Source: Clostridia bacterium
GTDB taxonomy: Bacteria > Bacillota_A > Clostridia > Oscillospirales > CAG-272
Assembly: GCA_017542695.1 (NCBI GenBank)
Contig: JAFXWT010000202.1
Span: forward strand, 1-18,628
DNA length: 18,628 nt
Direction of reading: 5' to 3'
Shown here: piece by piece, positions 6,903 to 13,870 of the stretch
How positions within the stretch are numbered: the stretch's first letter is position 1
Layout of the letters: every line of letters starts with the position of its first letter
Made by a program: the position numbers and the translations under genes
The notes under the pieces: generated by a model
Databases searched by the model: none
Seen by the model: only the letters and a program-made list of their open reading frames with translations
What the model was told of the DNA's origin: nothing

Positions 6903-7181
6903 TTACACCACCCCCGCGATCATGATGAGCAGATACGCCTGTACCGCGAGCGCGGCAAATTCGGTTATCGCAAAGTGAAACTTCGTGAGTGGGTTCGTTT
7001 TGTGGCGAAGAGCGTAAATACCGATCAGTCCTCCGACGGAACCGCCGAACGAGATAAGTGAGAGGAGCGCAATTTCGGGTATGCGCGAGCTGTCGCCCGT
7101 CGATTTGATCTTGTCGACCGCAAACGCGACGAATGTCAGCACCGACATTACCGCGAGCGTTATTATGTATGCTTTAAGCAT
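6903..7181 (-). CDS. DUF1294 family membrane protein
   Basis: A 92-residue membrane protein with about three or four hydrophobic segments. The family signature is visible: a DK pair (AFAVDKIKS), then RIPEIALLSLISFGGSVGG, and RHKTNPLTKFHF near residue 60. This matches DUF1294 proteins, which are small inner-membrane proteins of unknown role. The ATG at 7181 is chosen over one eleven codons upstream because AGGCAGGAT sits at a good distance. It overlaps the end of the aldolase gene by eight bases, implying coupled translation. The next gene starts directly after its stop. Nothing in it points to a link with the aldolase reaction. Confidence 0.85.
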   Translation of the reverse strand: MLKAYIITLAVMSVLTFVAFAVDKIKSTGDSSRIPEIALLSLISFGGSVGGLIGIYALRHKTNPLTKFHFAITEFAALAVQAYLLIMIAGVV

Positions 7182-8079
7182 TGATATCCTGCCTTTCAAA
7201 GTCGATGACGCCATTCATGCTGTTCCAAAGCGCCGTTTTTTCTTCCTTTGTGAGCTGATGTATCGGTTCTACGCACTGCCCGACGTCGAAGCCGAGATAT
7301 TCGAGCATCGCCTTCGTCGTGGCGATGACGTTGTGGGCGAAAAGCCGCTCGATCACGTCGTTTATCCCGTGTTGGAGCGCCGTTGCGTGCGCTATGTCGT
7401 TTGCGCGGTGAGCGTTATACGCCTTGACGAAGAGCCCGGGCATGATGTTGTACGTCGTGCCGATGCCCGCGTCCGCGCCGACGGAAAGCCCGCACACGAA
7501 CATTTCGTCCGGTCCGTTGATGACGTTGATGTTGCCGCCGTTGATCTGCTTGATGCGCTCCATCGTGTAAAAATCGGGGAACGTCCACTTGATGCCGATC
7601 ACGGTGTCGAGCGTCATGATTTTTTTCACAAGCGAGATAGGCATGTCTCTCGCGCCTTTGTAGCCGTACATCAGCATCGGGAGGGAAGTGCTATCCGCGA
7701 TTTTTTTATAATAGTTGAACACGTCGTCGTCGGTGTATGCGAAGTATATAGGGGGGATGGAGGATATCGCCGCCGCGCCTGCCTTCTCGGCGTGACGCGC
7801 AAGCTCGACAGTGTCGGCGAGATTCATTGCGCCGATGTGGTCGATGACGGGAACGCGGCCGCCGGTCGCGTCGAGCGTCGCTTCAAGCATTTCCTTTCTC
7901 TGCGCGACGGAAAGAAGAAGTCCTTCGCCTGTTGAACCGCAGATGTAAAAACCGCTCACACCCTCGGATATATGCCAGTCGACGAGCTTTTTCAGCACGT
8001 CGCGTTTGATCTTGCCGCCCTCGTCGACGGGAGTGACGAGCGCGGGCATTACGCCGCGAAACATAACGTTGTTTTTCAT
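7174..8079 (-). CDS. DapA-superfamily aldolase, N-acetylneuraminate lyase-like
   Basis: A 301-residue class I (Schiff-base) aldolase with a TIM-barrel fold. The GSTGE substrate-carboxylate loop is at 49-53, Tyr138 is the likely proton relay and Lys164 (GIKWT) the Schiff-base lysine. Residues that contact sialic acid in E. coli NanA seem conserved: the Thr two after the lysine, and the G-x-D-E set at 189-192 (GPDE). The NanA serine in GIGSTYN is Thr here (GIGTTYN). Wording such as IDHIGAMNLADTVELARHAE is also of the lyase type, not dihydrodipicolinate synthase. No nanE, nanK or sialic acid transporter is nearby, so the substrate is inferred. The ATG at 8079 follows AGAGGTGAT. It heads an operon with DUF1294 and a micro-protein and has a near-perfect promoter. 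Confidence 0.88.
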   Translation of the reverse strand: MKNNVMFRGVMPALVTPVDEGGKIKRDVLKKLVDWHISEGVSGFYICGSTGEGLLLSVAQRKEMLEATLDATGGRVPVIDHIGAMNLADTVELARHAEKAGAAAISSIPPIYFAYTDDDVFNYYKKIADSTSLPMLMYGYKGARDMPISLVKKIMTLDTVIGIKWTFPDFYTMERIKQINGGNINVINGPDEMFVCGLSVGADAGIGTTYNIMPGLFVKAYNAHRANDIAHATALQHGINDVIERLFAHNVIATTKAMLEYLGFDVGQCVEPIHQLTKEEKTALWNSMNGVIDFERQDINA

Positions 8080-8108
8080 ATAATCACCTCTTTATGATTT
8101 ATGAATAA

Positions 8109-8137
8109 AGTATACCGCAAATCGCGGCGCTTGTCAA
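8109..8137 (-). promoter_or_regulatory. Sigma-A promoter of the aldolase operon
   Basis: On the minus strand: perfect TTGACA (8137-8132), a 17-base spacer and TATACT (8114-8109), about 30 bases before the aldolase start codon. An inverted repeat lies immediately upstream (8139-8162). Confidence 0.88.
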
Positions 8138-8138
8138 G

Positions 8139-8162
8139 GCGGAAAAAGCCCGTTTTTTCCGC
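8139..8162. repeat. Inverted repeat between divergent promoters
   Basis: GCGGAAAAA (8139-8147) and TTTTTCCGC (8154-8162) form a perfect nine-base inverted repeat with a six-base centre. It touches the -35 element of the aldolase promoter and lies upstream of the rpsO promoter, outside any predicted transcript. It could be a regulator binding site or a chance A/T-rich palindrome. Confidence 0.4.
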
Positions 8163-8211
8163 GCGTGGACTGAATTTTTTGCCCATGCGCGAAATTTTTT
8201 CGGAAAACCCC

Positions 8212-8240
8212 TTTACAAATCGTTTTTTTTGTGATAAAAT
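8212..8240 (+). promoter_or_regulatory. Sigma-A promoter of rpsO
   Basis: TTTACA (8212-8217), a 17-base spacer and TAAAAT (8235-8240). The expected start near 8247 gives a leader of roughly 125 bases before the rpsO start codon. Confidence 0.85.
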
Positions 8241-8246
8241 TAACCC

Positions 8247-8373
8247 CGTATGCGACACCGATTGCCCGGTAATTCGGAAAACGGCTCGAAAAGAGCTTGC
8301 CATAAGGCATCACCCGACGGTTACCCGGTTTTGCGGCAGTCCGTATAATATTTTCAAGGAAATGTGAAAAACA
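8247..8373 (+). promoter_or_regulatory. Structured rpsO leader, candidate S15 autoregulatory RNA
   Basis: The leader can form GGTAA/TTACC (8268-8272 with 8321-8325), possibly extended by TGCC/GGCA (8263-8266 with 8335-8338). These enclose two hairpins: GCTC-GAAAA-GAGC (8284-8296) and TGCC-ATAA-GGCA (8298-8309). Closed stems around a junction are the kind of target ribosomal protein S15 binds, and S15 leaders of several distinct folds are known across bacteria. The pairing was worked out by eye, so the exact fold is uncertain. Confidence 0.55.
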
Positions 8374-8637
8374 ATGCAGAAAGACGAAAAACAGGCAGTT
8401 ATTGCTGCCAACAAGACTCACGAGACAGACACCGGCTCTCCCGAGGTACAGATCGCCATTCTTTCGGCAAGAATTCTTGAGCTCACCGAGCATCTGAAAA
8501 AGAATCCCCACGACAACCACAGCCGTCGCGGACTTTTCAAAATGGTCGGTAAGAGAAAGAATCTTCTCGGATATCTCCAGAGAAGCGACATCGAGCGCTA
8601 TCGCGCTATCGTTGAGAAGCTCGGTCTCAGAAAGTGA
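8374..8637 (+). CDS. rpsO: 30S ribosomal protein S15
   Basis: An 87-residue primary rRNA-binding protein of the small subunit platform, which helps start assembly by binding a three-way junction in 16S rRNA. Family hallmarks are [15 protein letters not shown], the [15 protein letters not shown] segment ([18 protein letters not shown]) and [23 protein letters not shown] at the end. Length is normal (about 88). The AAGGA at 8356-8360 is 13 bases from the ATG, longer than usual, which would fit translation control by the leader. A terminator follows, and pnp is the next gene, the same order as in many bacteria. Confidence 0.98.
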   Translation: MQKDEKQAVIAANKTHETDTGSPEVQIAILSARILELTEHLKKNPHDNHSRRGLFKMVGKRKNLLGYLQRSDIERYRAIVEKLGLRK

Positions 8638-8642
8638 TTCAT

Positions 8643-8668
8643 AAAGGGCGACATTTGTCGCCCTTTTA
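8643..8668 (+). terminator. Intrinsic terminator after rpsO
   Basis: AAAGGGCGACA (8643-8653) pairs with TGTCGCCCTTT (8656-8666) with a tiny loop, followed by T residues. It lies a few bases after the rpsO stop and separates it at least partly from pnp. Confidence 0.88.
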
Positions 8669-8699
8669 ATCGTTATTTGCCGGGGACGCAGGGTTTGTA

Positions 8700-8745
8700 T
8701 AGCACTTAAAAAAGTGCCGAAAAATCGGCATTTCTTTAAGTTCTA
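8700..8745 (+). promoter_or_regulatory. Long stem-loop in the pnp leader
   Basis: Bases 8704-8720 pair with 8725-8741 around an AAAA loop: seventeen positions with one A-C mismatch and one G-U pair. The stem can extend three more pairs past a C-U mismatch (8700-8702 with 8743-8745). There is no T-run directly after it, so it is not a typical terminator. It lies about 55 bases upstream of the pnp start. In E. coli a long pnp leader hairpin is the RNase III site for PNPase autoregulation; a similar role here is inference. A poor promoter candidate (TTGCCG, 15 bases, TATAGC) ends at its base. Confidence 0.6.
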
Positions 8746-8798
8746 AACAGATTTTGCGCTCCTCGGAGAATATAAAAAACAACATCAGGAGGCAAAAA

Positions 8799-10928
8799 AT
8801 GTTTGAAAACTACAGAAAATTCGAGTACGAATTCGAAGGCAGACCGCTTGTTGTCGAAAGCGGCAAGGTGGCGGGACTGGCAAACGGCTCCGTCATGGTG
8901 CGTTACGGCGAGACGGTGGTCCTCTGCTGTGCCACGGCTTCGCCGAAGCCGCGCGACGGCATAGACTTCCTTCCTCTCTCAGTCGACTTTGACGAAAAGC
9001 TCTACGCCGTCGGTCATATCCCCGGCTCGTTCAATCGCCGCGAGGGTAGACCGAGCGAGAAAGCGATATTGACGAGCCGCGTTATTGACAGACCTATCCG
9101 TCCGCTCTTCCCGAAAGATCTCCGCAACGACGTTGCGCTGACGCTGACGGTAATGTCGGTAGATCAGGACTGCTCGCCTGAGATCACGGCGATGATCGGC
9201 GCGTCGATCGCCCTTTCCATTTCCGATATCCCGTGGAACGGTCCTATCGGCGGTATGTTCGTCGGACTTGTCGACGGCAAGATAGTCATGAACCCGACGG
9301 CTGAGCAGAGAAAGGTCAGCGACCTTCAACTCACAGTCGCCGCAAGCGAAAAGAAGGTCGTCATGATCGAGGCGGGAGCCAACGAAGTTGACGACGACAC
9401 GATGTTTGACGCCATCATGGCGGCTCACGAAGAGATCAAGAAGCTCCTCGTGTTCATCAATCAGATCGTTGCCGAAATCGGCAAGCCGAAATTCACATAC
9501 GAATCGGGCGAGCTCGATCACGATATGTTCGACGAGATCTTCGCATACTGCGAGAAGGACGTTATGTTCGCTCTAGACACCGATGACAAGACGGTGCGCG
9601 ATGCGCGCATGCAGCCGATCATGGACGACATCAAGGAAAAATTCGCGGAGAAATACGCCGAGAAATACGACTTTGACGTAATCATGCCCGAACTCATCTA
9701 CAAGATCCAGAAGAAGATCGTCCGCCGCTGGCTTCTCGTCGAGAAAAAGAGAGTCGACGGTCGCGCGATGGATCAGATCCGTCCGCTTGCCGCTGAAGTC
9801 GGCATTCTTCCGAGAACGCACGGCTCTGGCCTGTTCACAAGAGGTCAGACTCAGGTGCTGACGACGGTAACGCTCGGCTCCATGTCCGAAGCGCAGCTCC
9901 TCGACGGTATCGACGAAGAGACGGAAAAGAGATATATGCACCACTACAATATGCCGGGTTACTCCACGGGCGAAGCAAAGGCGCTCCGTTCCCCCGGCCG
10001 TCGAGAGATCGGTCACGGCGCGCTCGCAGAGCGTTCGCTCGTTCCCGTTCTTCCGTCGAAGGATGAATTCCCGTATGCGCTCCGCCTCGTTTCCGAGGTT
10101 GTATCCTCCAACGGTTCGACGTCGCAGGCGTCGGTTTGCGGCTCGACGCTCGCGCTCATGGACGCAGGCGTGCCGATCAAGGCGCCCGTCGCAGGTATTT
10201 CGTGCGGTCTTATCACCGCCGAGGACGGCTCGTGGGATACTATGACCGACATTCAGGGACTTGAGGACTTCTACGGCGATATGGACTTCAAGGTCGCCGG
10301 AACGCACAAGGGCATCACGTCCATTCAGATGGACCTCAAGATCGACGGCCTTACGCCCGAGATCATCCGCGCCGCGTTTGAAAGAACGCACAAGGGACGC
10401 GACTATATCATCGACGAGGTTATCCTCAAGGCAATCCCTGCACCGCGCGCTGAAATATCGAAGTACGCGCCCAAGGTCATCGTTATGAAGATAGACGTTG
10501 ACAAGATTGCGGCTGTCATCGGCAAGGGCGGCGAGATGATAAAGAAGATCACCGCCGAAACCGGCGCGAAGATCGACATCGAAGAGGACGGAACGGTTTA
10601 CATCCTAGCCGTCAATCCCGAAACGGGCAAGCTCGCAAAAGGCATCATCGACGCGATCGTATTCGAGCCGACGGAGGGCTGCTGCTATACGGGCACCGTT
10701 ACGAGAATAATCCCGATCGGCGCGTTCGTTGAGATCGCCCCCGGAAAAGAGGGACTTGTTCACATCTCGAAGCTCGACACAAAGCGTGTTGAAAATGTCG
10801 AGGACGTTGTTGCGGTTGGCGACAAGGTGACTGTCAAATATCTCGGCATGGACGAGAAGGGCAGAATAAACCTTTCCAGAAAAGACGCGCTCATCGAAGC
10901 AGAAAAGAGCGCGGAGAACGCGGAATAA
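8799..10928 (+). CDS. pnp: Polyribonucleotide nucleotidyltransferase (PNPase)
   Basis: A 709-residue 3'-to-5' phosphorolytic exoribonuclease that releases nucleoside diphosphates from RNA and acts as a trimer in mRNA decay. The first RNase PH domain is N-terminal (contains FNRREGRPSEKAIL and RPIRPLFP). A helical linker follows, then the second, catalytic RNase PH domain, with Asp490, Asp496 and Lys498 in LEDFYGDMDFK matching E. coli D486, D492 and K494. A KH domain spans about 555-612 (IGKGGEMIKKI) and an S1 domain about 624-693 (TGTVTRIIPIGAFVEI). All parts are complete. The frame is open 15 codons upstream, but the ATG at 8799 follows a perfect AGGAGG (8787-8792) and matches the family start. 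It follows rpsO and is preceded by a strong leader hairpin. Confidence 0.98.
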   Translation: MFENYRKFEYEFEGRPLVVESGKVAGLANGSVMVRYGETVVLCCATASPKPRDGIDFLPLSVDFDEKLYAVGHIPGSFNRREGRPSEKAILTSRVIDRPIRPLFPKDLRNDVALTLTVMSVDQDCSPEITAMIGASIALSISDIPWNGPIGGMFVGLVDGKIVMNPTAEQRKVSDLQLTVAASEKKVVMIEAGANEVDDDTMFDAIMAAHEEIKKLLVFINQIVAEIGKPKFTYESGELDHDMFDEIFAYCEKDVMFALDTDDKTVRDARMQPIMDDIKEKFAEKYAEKYDFDVIMPELIYKIQKKIVRRWLLVEKKRVDGRAMDQIRPLAAEVGILPRTHGSGLFTRGQTQVLTTVTLGSMSEAQLLDGIDEETEKRYMHHYNMPGYSTGEAKALRSPGRREIGHGALAERSLVPVLPSKDEFPYALRLVSEVVSSNGSTSQASVCGSTLALMDAGVPIKAPVAGISCGLITAEDGSWDTMTDIQGLEDFYGDMDFKVAGTHKGITSIQMDLKIDGLTPEIIRAAFERTHKGRDYIIDEVILKAIPAPRAEISKYAPKVIVMKIDVDKIAAVIGKGGEMIKKITAETGAKIDIEEDGTVYILAVNPETGKLAKGIIDAIVFEPTEGCCYTGTVTRIIPIGAFVEIAPGKEGLVHISKLDTKRVENVEDVVAVGDKVTVKYLGMDEKGRINLSRKDALIEAEKSAENAE

Positions 10929-10941
10929 TACAAAAAATAAC

Positions 10942-10971
10942 AAAAACAGCGCTTGCGGGCGCTGTTTTTTT
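10942..10971. terminator. Bidirectional intrinsic terminator after pnp
   Basis: AACAGCGC (10945-10952) pairs with GCGCTGTT (10959-10966) around TTGCGG, with Ts after it on the plus strand and As before it. It lies between pnp and the convergent sigma-like gene and can serve both. Confidence 0.88.
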
Positions 10972-11002
10972 GTCTTCGCTTTCGAGGAAACGCAATATAA
11001 TA

Positions 11003-12586
11003 TCAATAGTAAAGTCCGAGGAATTGTGCGTTGCCGCCTGTGTATAATCCTTTATCTTTCCAGAGACAAGCGATTATTGCGCGAATATCAGCCGACATTG
11101 CGACATAATAATCGAAGTCGTCTTTGAGATCGGGAACACTGTACCGCGCCACTATCTTGCGGACGTTTGCAAAATAATCTTTCATTTTGCTTGTAAGTTC
11201 CTTAAATTCGGGCAAAGAGAAGATGTATTCGTTTATCCTTTTCTTTGCGTCGCCCTTGAAAATGAGCATCTGAGGGATCACTTTTCCGTCGGCGGTTTGG
11301 GTAAGATACCCGTTTTTGATAATATATTCAACAGAATTCTTTTCTCCTTCGGACAAAGCATTGAGATCCCCACCGTTTTCCGCGAGCGCTTTTAATACGG
11401 AAAGCTCGCTGATATCGGGAACGCCGTCACCGCTGTAAAGATTTTTTCCAAATGATTTTCTGTTCGATTGATAACCGTCTGAATGAATGCCGGCATCGGA
11501 TCCGGAGCCGCTGTTGTTGAAAAAGTTTTCGGGCAGGCGGCATGTTGAGCCGCTTTCAAAACCGATGATCCCCCAATTTTCTCCGTTTGCTCTTTTGAAC
11601 TGTGAATCAATGTTGCCGTCAACACATTCCGCTTCCAATTTCTGCTCAAAGTTGAACGCGAAAAACATCTGTGCGTCGCTTTCGTCTACCGTTCCATTCA
11701 GAACGCCGAGTTCTTTTGCTTTTTCCGTCGCCTTTCCCGCAAGTGCCCAGACATCCTTGTAATTCTGTTCGGAGAAAACGCACGATATTTCTATGATCTC
11801 ATTTGTGCACTCGCGCGGGGAGATGAAAAAACTTGTAAGATACTTGTCGCCGTCGACCTTTTTTAACAGTTCGCTTTTTTCGAGTATCTCGACCTCTTCC
11901 TCCATATAGGGGACGGCAATGCCGAGTTCCATTGCAAGTTCCTCTATTGTCGAGGGGTTGTTGCTCGCTTCGAGCAGTATGTTTTTCGGTATTTTTCTCT
12001 GTATCACTTTCCACGGTAGTCCCGAGGATTGGTTTCCGGAGGTGCAAAACCCGACCTGCTCCGGCTTATAGCTTCTCACGCCGAATGTTCTTGCCATATT
12101 CATACCTTCTTTCAAAATTTTTCGACTGCTTTGCAGTCGTGTTTTGACCGTGCCGACGGGAATATCGTATTTTTTTGATATTTCCGATACGCTCATCTCG
12201 TCAACGTAATGCGAAACGAGTATTTTTCGGTAGTCCGAGCGAATGAACGCAAGTTCGCGCCGAAGCGACGCTATATCATCGGAAAGTATCACGTCGCGCT
12301 CGACGTCATCGTCGGCGGCGAGAATATCGTCGTAGTCCCGAATGTCGACTTGTTCGGGAGTTTTGTAATACTTCCTTGCGGCAAATTTCGCCCAGCGGCG
12401 GCGCGCGACGGTCCACACCCAAGCGTCAAAGTTTTCGGGCGACGCGCCGCGCGAAAGCGACGATATCACCTCACACGCGATGTCGCTTGAAAGCTCTTCG
12501 GCGTCGTCGTCGCTCCCCGTCTTTTTGAGGCAGAAGTAGAACACTTTTCCGAGATATTCTTTTGCAAACCTTTCGGCGTCCGTCAT
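11003..12586 (-). CDS. Sigma-70-family protein with a long C-terminal extension
   Basis: A 527-residue protein. Residues about 4-72 resemble sigma region 2 (DDDAEELSSDIACEVISSL, NFDAWVWTVARRRWAKFAARK). Residues 112-162 form region 4 with the helix-turn-helix MSVSEISKKYDIPVGTVKTR. ECF sigma factors normally end here, but about 360 residues follow. A winged-helix-like segment lies at 203-256 (STIEELAMELGIAVPYMEEE). An alpha-helical and aromatic-rich region follows, with NWGIIGFES near 337. A second winged-helix-like segment is at 394-445, and a helical end contains FANVRKIVARYSVPDL. No membrane segment or signal peptide is seen, so it is cytosolic. The ATG at 12586 follows AGGAG; the upstream in-frame extension covers the promoter and is rejected. 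It stands alone, with its own promoter and no anti-sigma gene beside it. The extension may sense a signal or control the sigma part. Confidence 0.85.
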   Translation of the reverse strand: MTDAERFAKEYLGKVFYFCLKKTGSDDDAEELSSDIACEVISSLSRGASPENFDAWVWTVARRRWAKFAARKYYKTPEQVDIRDYDDILAADDDVERDVILSDDIASLRRELAFIRSDYRKILVSHYVDEMSVSEISKKYDIPVGTVKTRLQSSRKILKEGMNMARTFGVRSYKPEQVGFCTSGNQSSGLPWKVIQRKIPKNILLEASNNPSTIEELAMELGIAVPYMEEEVEILEKSELLKKVDGDKYLTSFFISPRECTNEIIEISCVFSEQNYKDVWALAGKATEKAKELGVLNGTVDESDAQMFFAFNFEQKLEAECVDGNIDSQFKRANGENWGIIGFESGSTCRLPENFFNNSGSGSDAGIHSDGYQSNRKSFGKNLYSGDGVPDISELSVLKALAENGGDLNALSEGEKNSVEYIIKNGYLTQTADGKVIPQMLIFKGDAKKRINEYIFSLPEFKELTSKMKDYFANVRKIVARYSVPDLKDDFDYYVAMSADIRAIIACLWKDKGLYTGGNAQFLGLYY

Positions 12587-12680
12587 TTTGCTCTCCTTTT
12601 GTTTGTCGATCCGGTCTTCGCAATGAAAGTGGCAAGCTTTTGCGTTTCGGATTTTGAAAAAAGCGATTTTTTTCGATTTT

Positions 12681-12709
12681 ATTTTACAATGCGCGCGATA
12701 AAATGTCAA
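12681..12709 (-). promoter_or_regulatory. Sigma-A promoter of the extended sigma-like gene
   Basis: On the minus strand: perfect TTGACA (12709-12704), a 17-base spacer and TAAAAT (12686-12681), leaving a leader of about 90 bases before the ATG at 12586. The leader has no clear hairpin terminator or riboswitch that I can recognise. Confidence 0.85.
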
Positions 12710-12777
12710 GTGAGTTGTTTTCGCACGGTTCGGCGCCGTTTTTGCGCTCATTTCATCAATTTTTTCTCATTTTTCTC

Positions 12778-12806
12778 TTGCATTCGTACGTGATTTGTTG
12801 TAAAAT
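12778..12806 (+). promoter_or_regulatory. Sigma-A promoter of fba
   Basis: TTGCAT (12778-12783), a 17-base spacer and TAAAAT (12801-12806), about 45 bases upstream of the fba start codon. It is divergent from the sigma-like gene promoter. Confidence 0.82.
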
Positions 12807-12852
12807 AGTATTTGTAAAATATCAGCGGCACGAGCCGGGAAATGAGGACAAA

Positions 12853-13812
12853 ATGGCAATAGTCACAACAACCGAAATGTTCAAAAAAGCATACGAGGGC
12901 GGGTACGCCGTCGGCGCTTTCAACATCAACAATATGGAAATTATTCAGGCGATCACCGAGGCGGCGGCAGAGGAAAAATCCCCCGTTATCCTTCAGGCGT
13001 CGGCAGGAGCGAGAAAGTACGCGAAACCCGCGTATCTGATGGCGCTTGCAAAAGCGGCGTGCGAAGATACGGGCATTGACCTTGCGCTCCATCTCGACCA
13101 CGGCGCAGATTTTGACATCTGCAAATCGTGTATCGACAACGGTTTTTCGTCTGTCATGATAGACGGTTCGCACTATGGCTTTGAAGACAATATCGCGCTG
13201 ACGAAGAAAGTCGTAGAATACGCGCACGCTCACGGCGTCGTCGTCGAGGGCGAGCTCGGCGTGCTCGCGGGCGTTGAAGATGAGGTTTCCGCGGAGCATT
13301 CGTCTTACACAAGACCGGAAGAGGTCGAGGAATTCGTCACCCGCACAGGCGTCGACTCGCTTGCGATCTCGATCGGCACGTCTCACGGCGCATACAAATT
13401 CACGGCTAAGCAGTGCACGAGAAATGCCGACGGCATTCTCGTTCCGCCTCCGCTCCGCTTCGATATTCTTGAAGAAGTAGCGGTACGTCTGCCCGGATTC
13501 CCGATCGTGCTCCACGGCGCGTCGTCAGTTCCGCAGGAATACGTAAAAGAGATCAACTCTCTCGGCGGCAACCTTCCCGACGCTGTCGGTATCCCCGAGG
13601 AACAGATCCGCAAAGCTGCGACGATGGCGGTGTGCAAGATCAATATCGACTCCGACATCCGTCTGGCGCCCACGGCGGGCATCCGCCGCGTGCTGACGAA
13701 TCAGCCCGAAGTGTTCGATCCGAGAACGTATCTCACGGTCGCTCGCGCCGAGGTCAAGAAGATGGTCAAGCACAAGATGACGGAAGTGCTCGGCTCTTGC
13801 GGCAAGGCATAA
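12853..13812 (+). CDS. fba: Class II fructose-bisphosphate aldolase
   Basis: A 319-residue zinc-dependent aldolase that interconverts fructose 1,6-bisphosphate with glyceraldehyde 3-phosphate and dihydroxyacetone phosphate in glycolysis. Visible signatures are GAFNINNMEIIQA near the N-terminus; LALHLDHGADF, with catalytic Asp82 and zinc ligand His83; VEGELGVLAGVED, with the conserved Glu; ISIGTSHGAYKF, with His178; and PIVLHGASSVP, with His221. KINIDSDIR supplies the phosphate-binding loop. Nothing essential is missing. The open frame extends 50 codons upstream through the promoter, so the ATG at 12853, with GAGG at 12844-12847, is preferred and gives the normal family N-terminus. It is followed by a strong terminator and probably forms its own transcription unit. 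Confidence 0.97.
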   Translation: MAIVTTTEMFKKAYEGGYAVGAFNINNMEIIQAITEAAAEEKSPVILQASAGARKYAKPAYLMALAKAACEDTGIDLALHLDHGADFDICKSCIDNGFSSVMIDGSHYGFEDNIALTKKVVEYAHAHGVVVEGELGVLAGVEDEVSAEHSSYTRPEEVEEFVTRTGVDSLAISIGTSHGAYKFTAKQCTRNADGILVPPPLRFDILEEVAVRLPGFPIVLHGASSVPQEYVKEINSLGGNLPDAVGIPEEQIRKAATMAVCKINIDSDIRLAPTAGIRRVLTNQPEVFDPRTYLTVARAEVKKMVKHKMTEVLGSCGKA

Positions 13813-13825
13813 ACATAAACATTTT

Positions 13826-13859
13826 CGCGGGGCGGGCAAATCCCGTCCCGCGCTTTTTT
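13826..13859 (+). terminator. Intrinsic terminator after fba, abutting the next ribosome binding site
   Basis: CGCGGGGCGGG (13826-13836) pairs with CCCGTCCCGCG (13842-13852) around CAAAT, with one G-U pair, followed by six Ts (13854-13859). The GGAGG of the next gene begins at 13861, only two bases after the T-run, so there is no room for a promoter between them. Confidence 0.9.
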
Positions 13860-13870
13860 CGGAGGAAAAC

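Noticed and set aside
7081..7935. Open frame of 284 codons on the plus strand
   Set aside because: It lies antisense to the aldolase and DUF1294 genes, both with clear family motifs, and has no sensible ribosome binding site or domain.
8362..8367. Start-stop mini-ORF (ATG TGA) just before rpsO
   Set aside because: The AAGGA is only one base away, too close to start translation there. It is probably chance.
9573..10391. Open frame of 272 codons antisense to pnp
   Set aside because: pnp is unmistakable in this stretch. The antisense product is an Arg/Asp-rich sequence of the type produced by reading strongly biased codons backwards.
12122..12138. CGACTGC/GCAGTCG hairpin inside the extended sigma-like gene
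   Set aside because: It falls within well-supported coding sequence and has no T-run. It reflects coding constraints, not a terminator.
12748..13515. Open frame of 255 codons antisense to fba
   Set aside because: It overlaps the aldolase gene with all its zinc ligands and crosses the fba promoter. No domain is visible.
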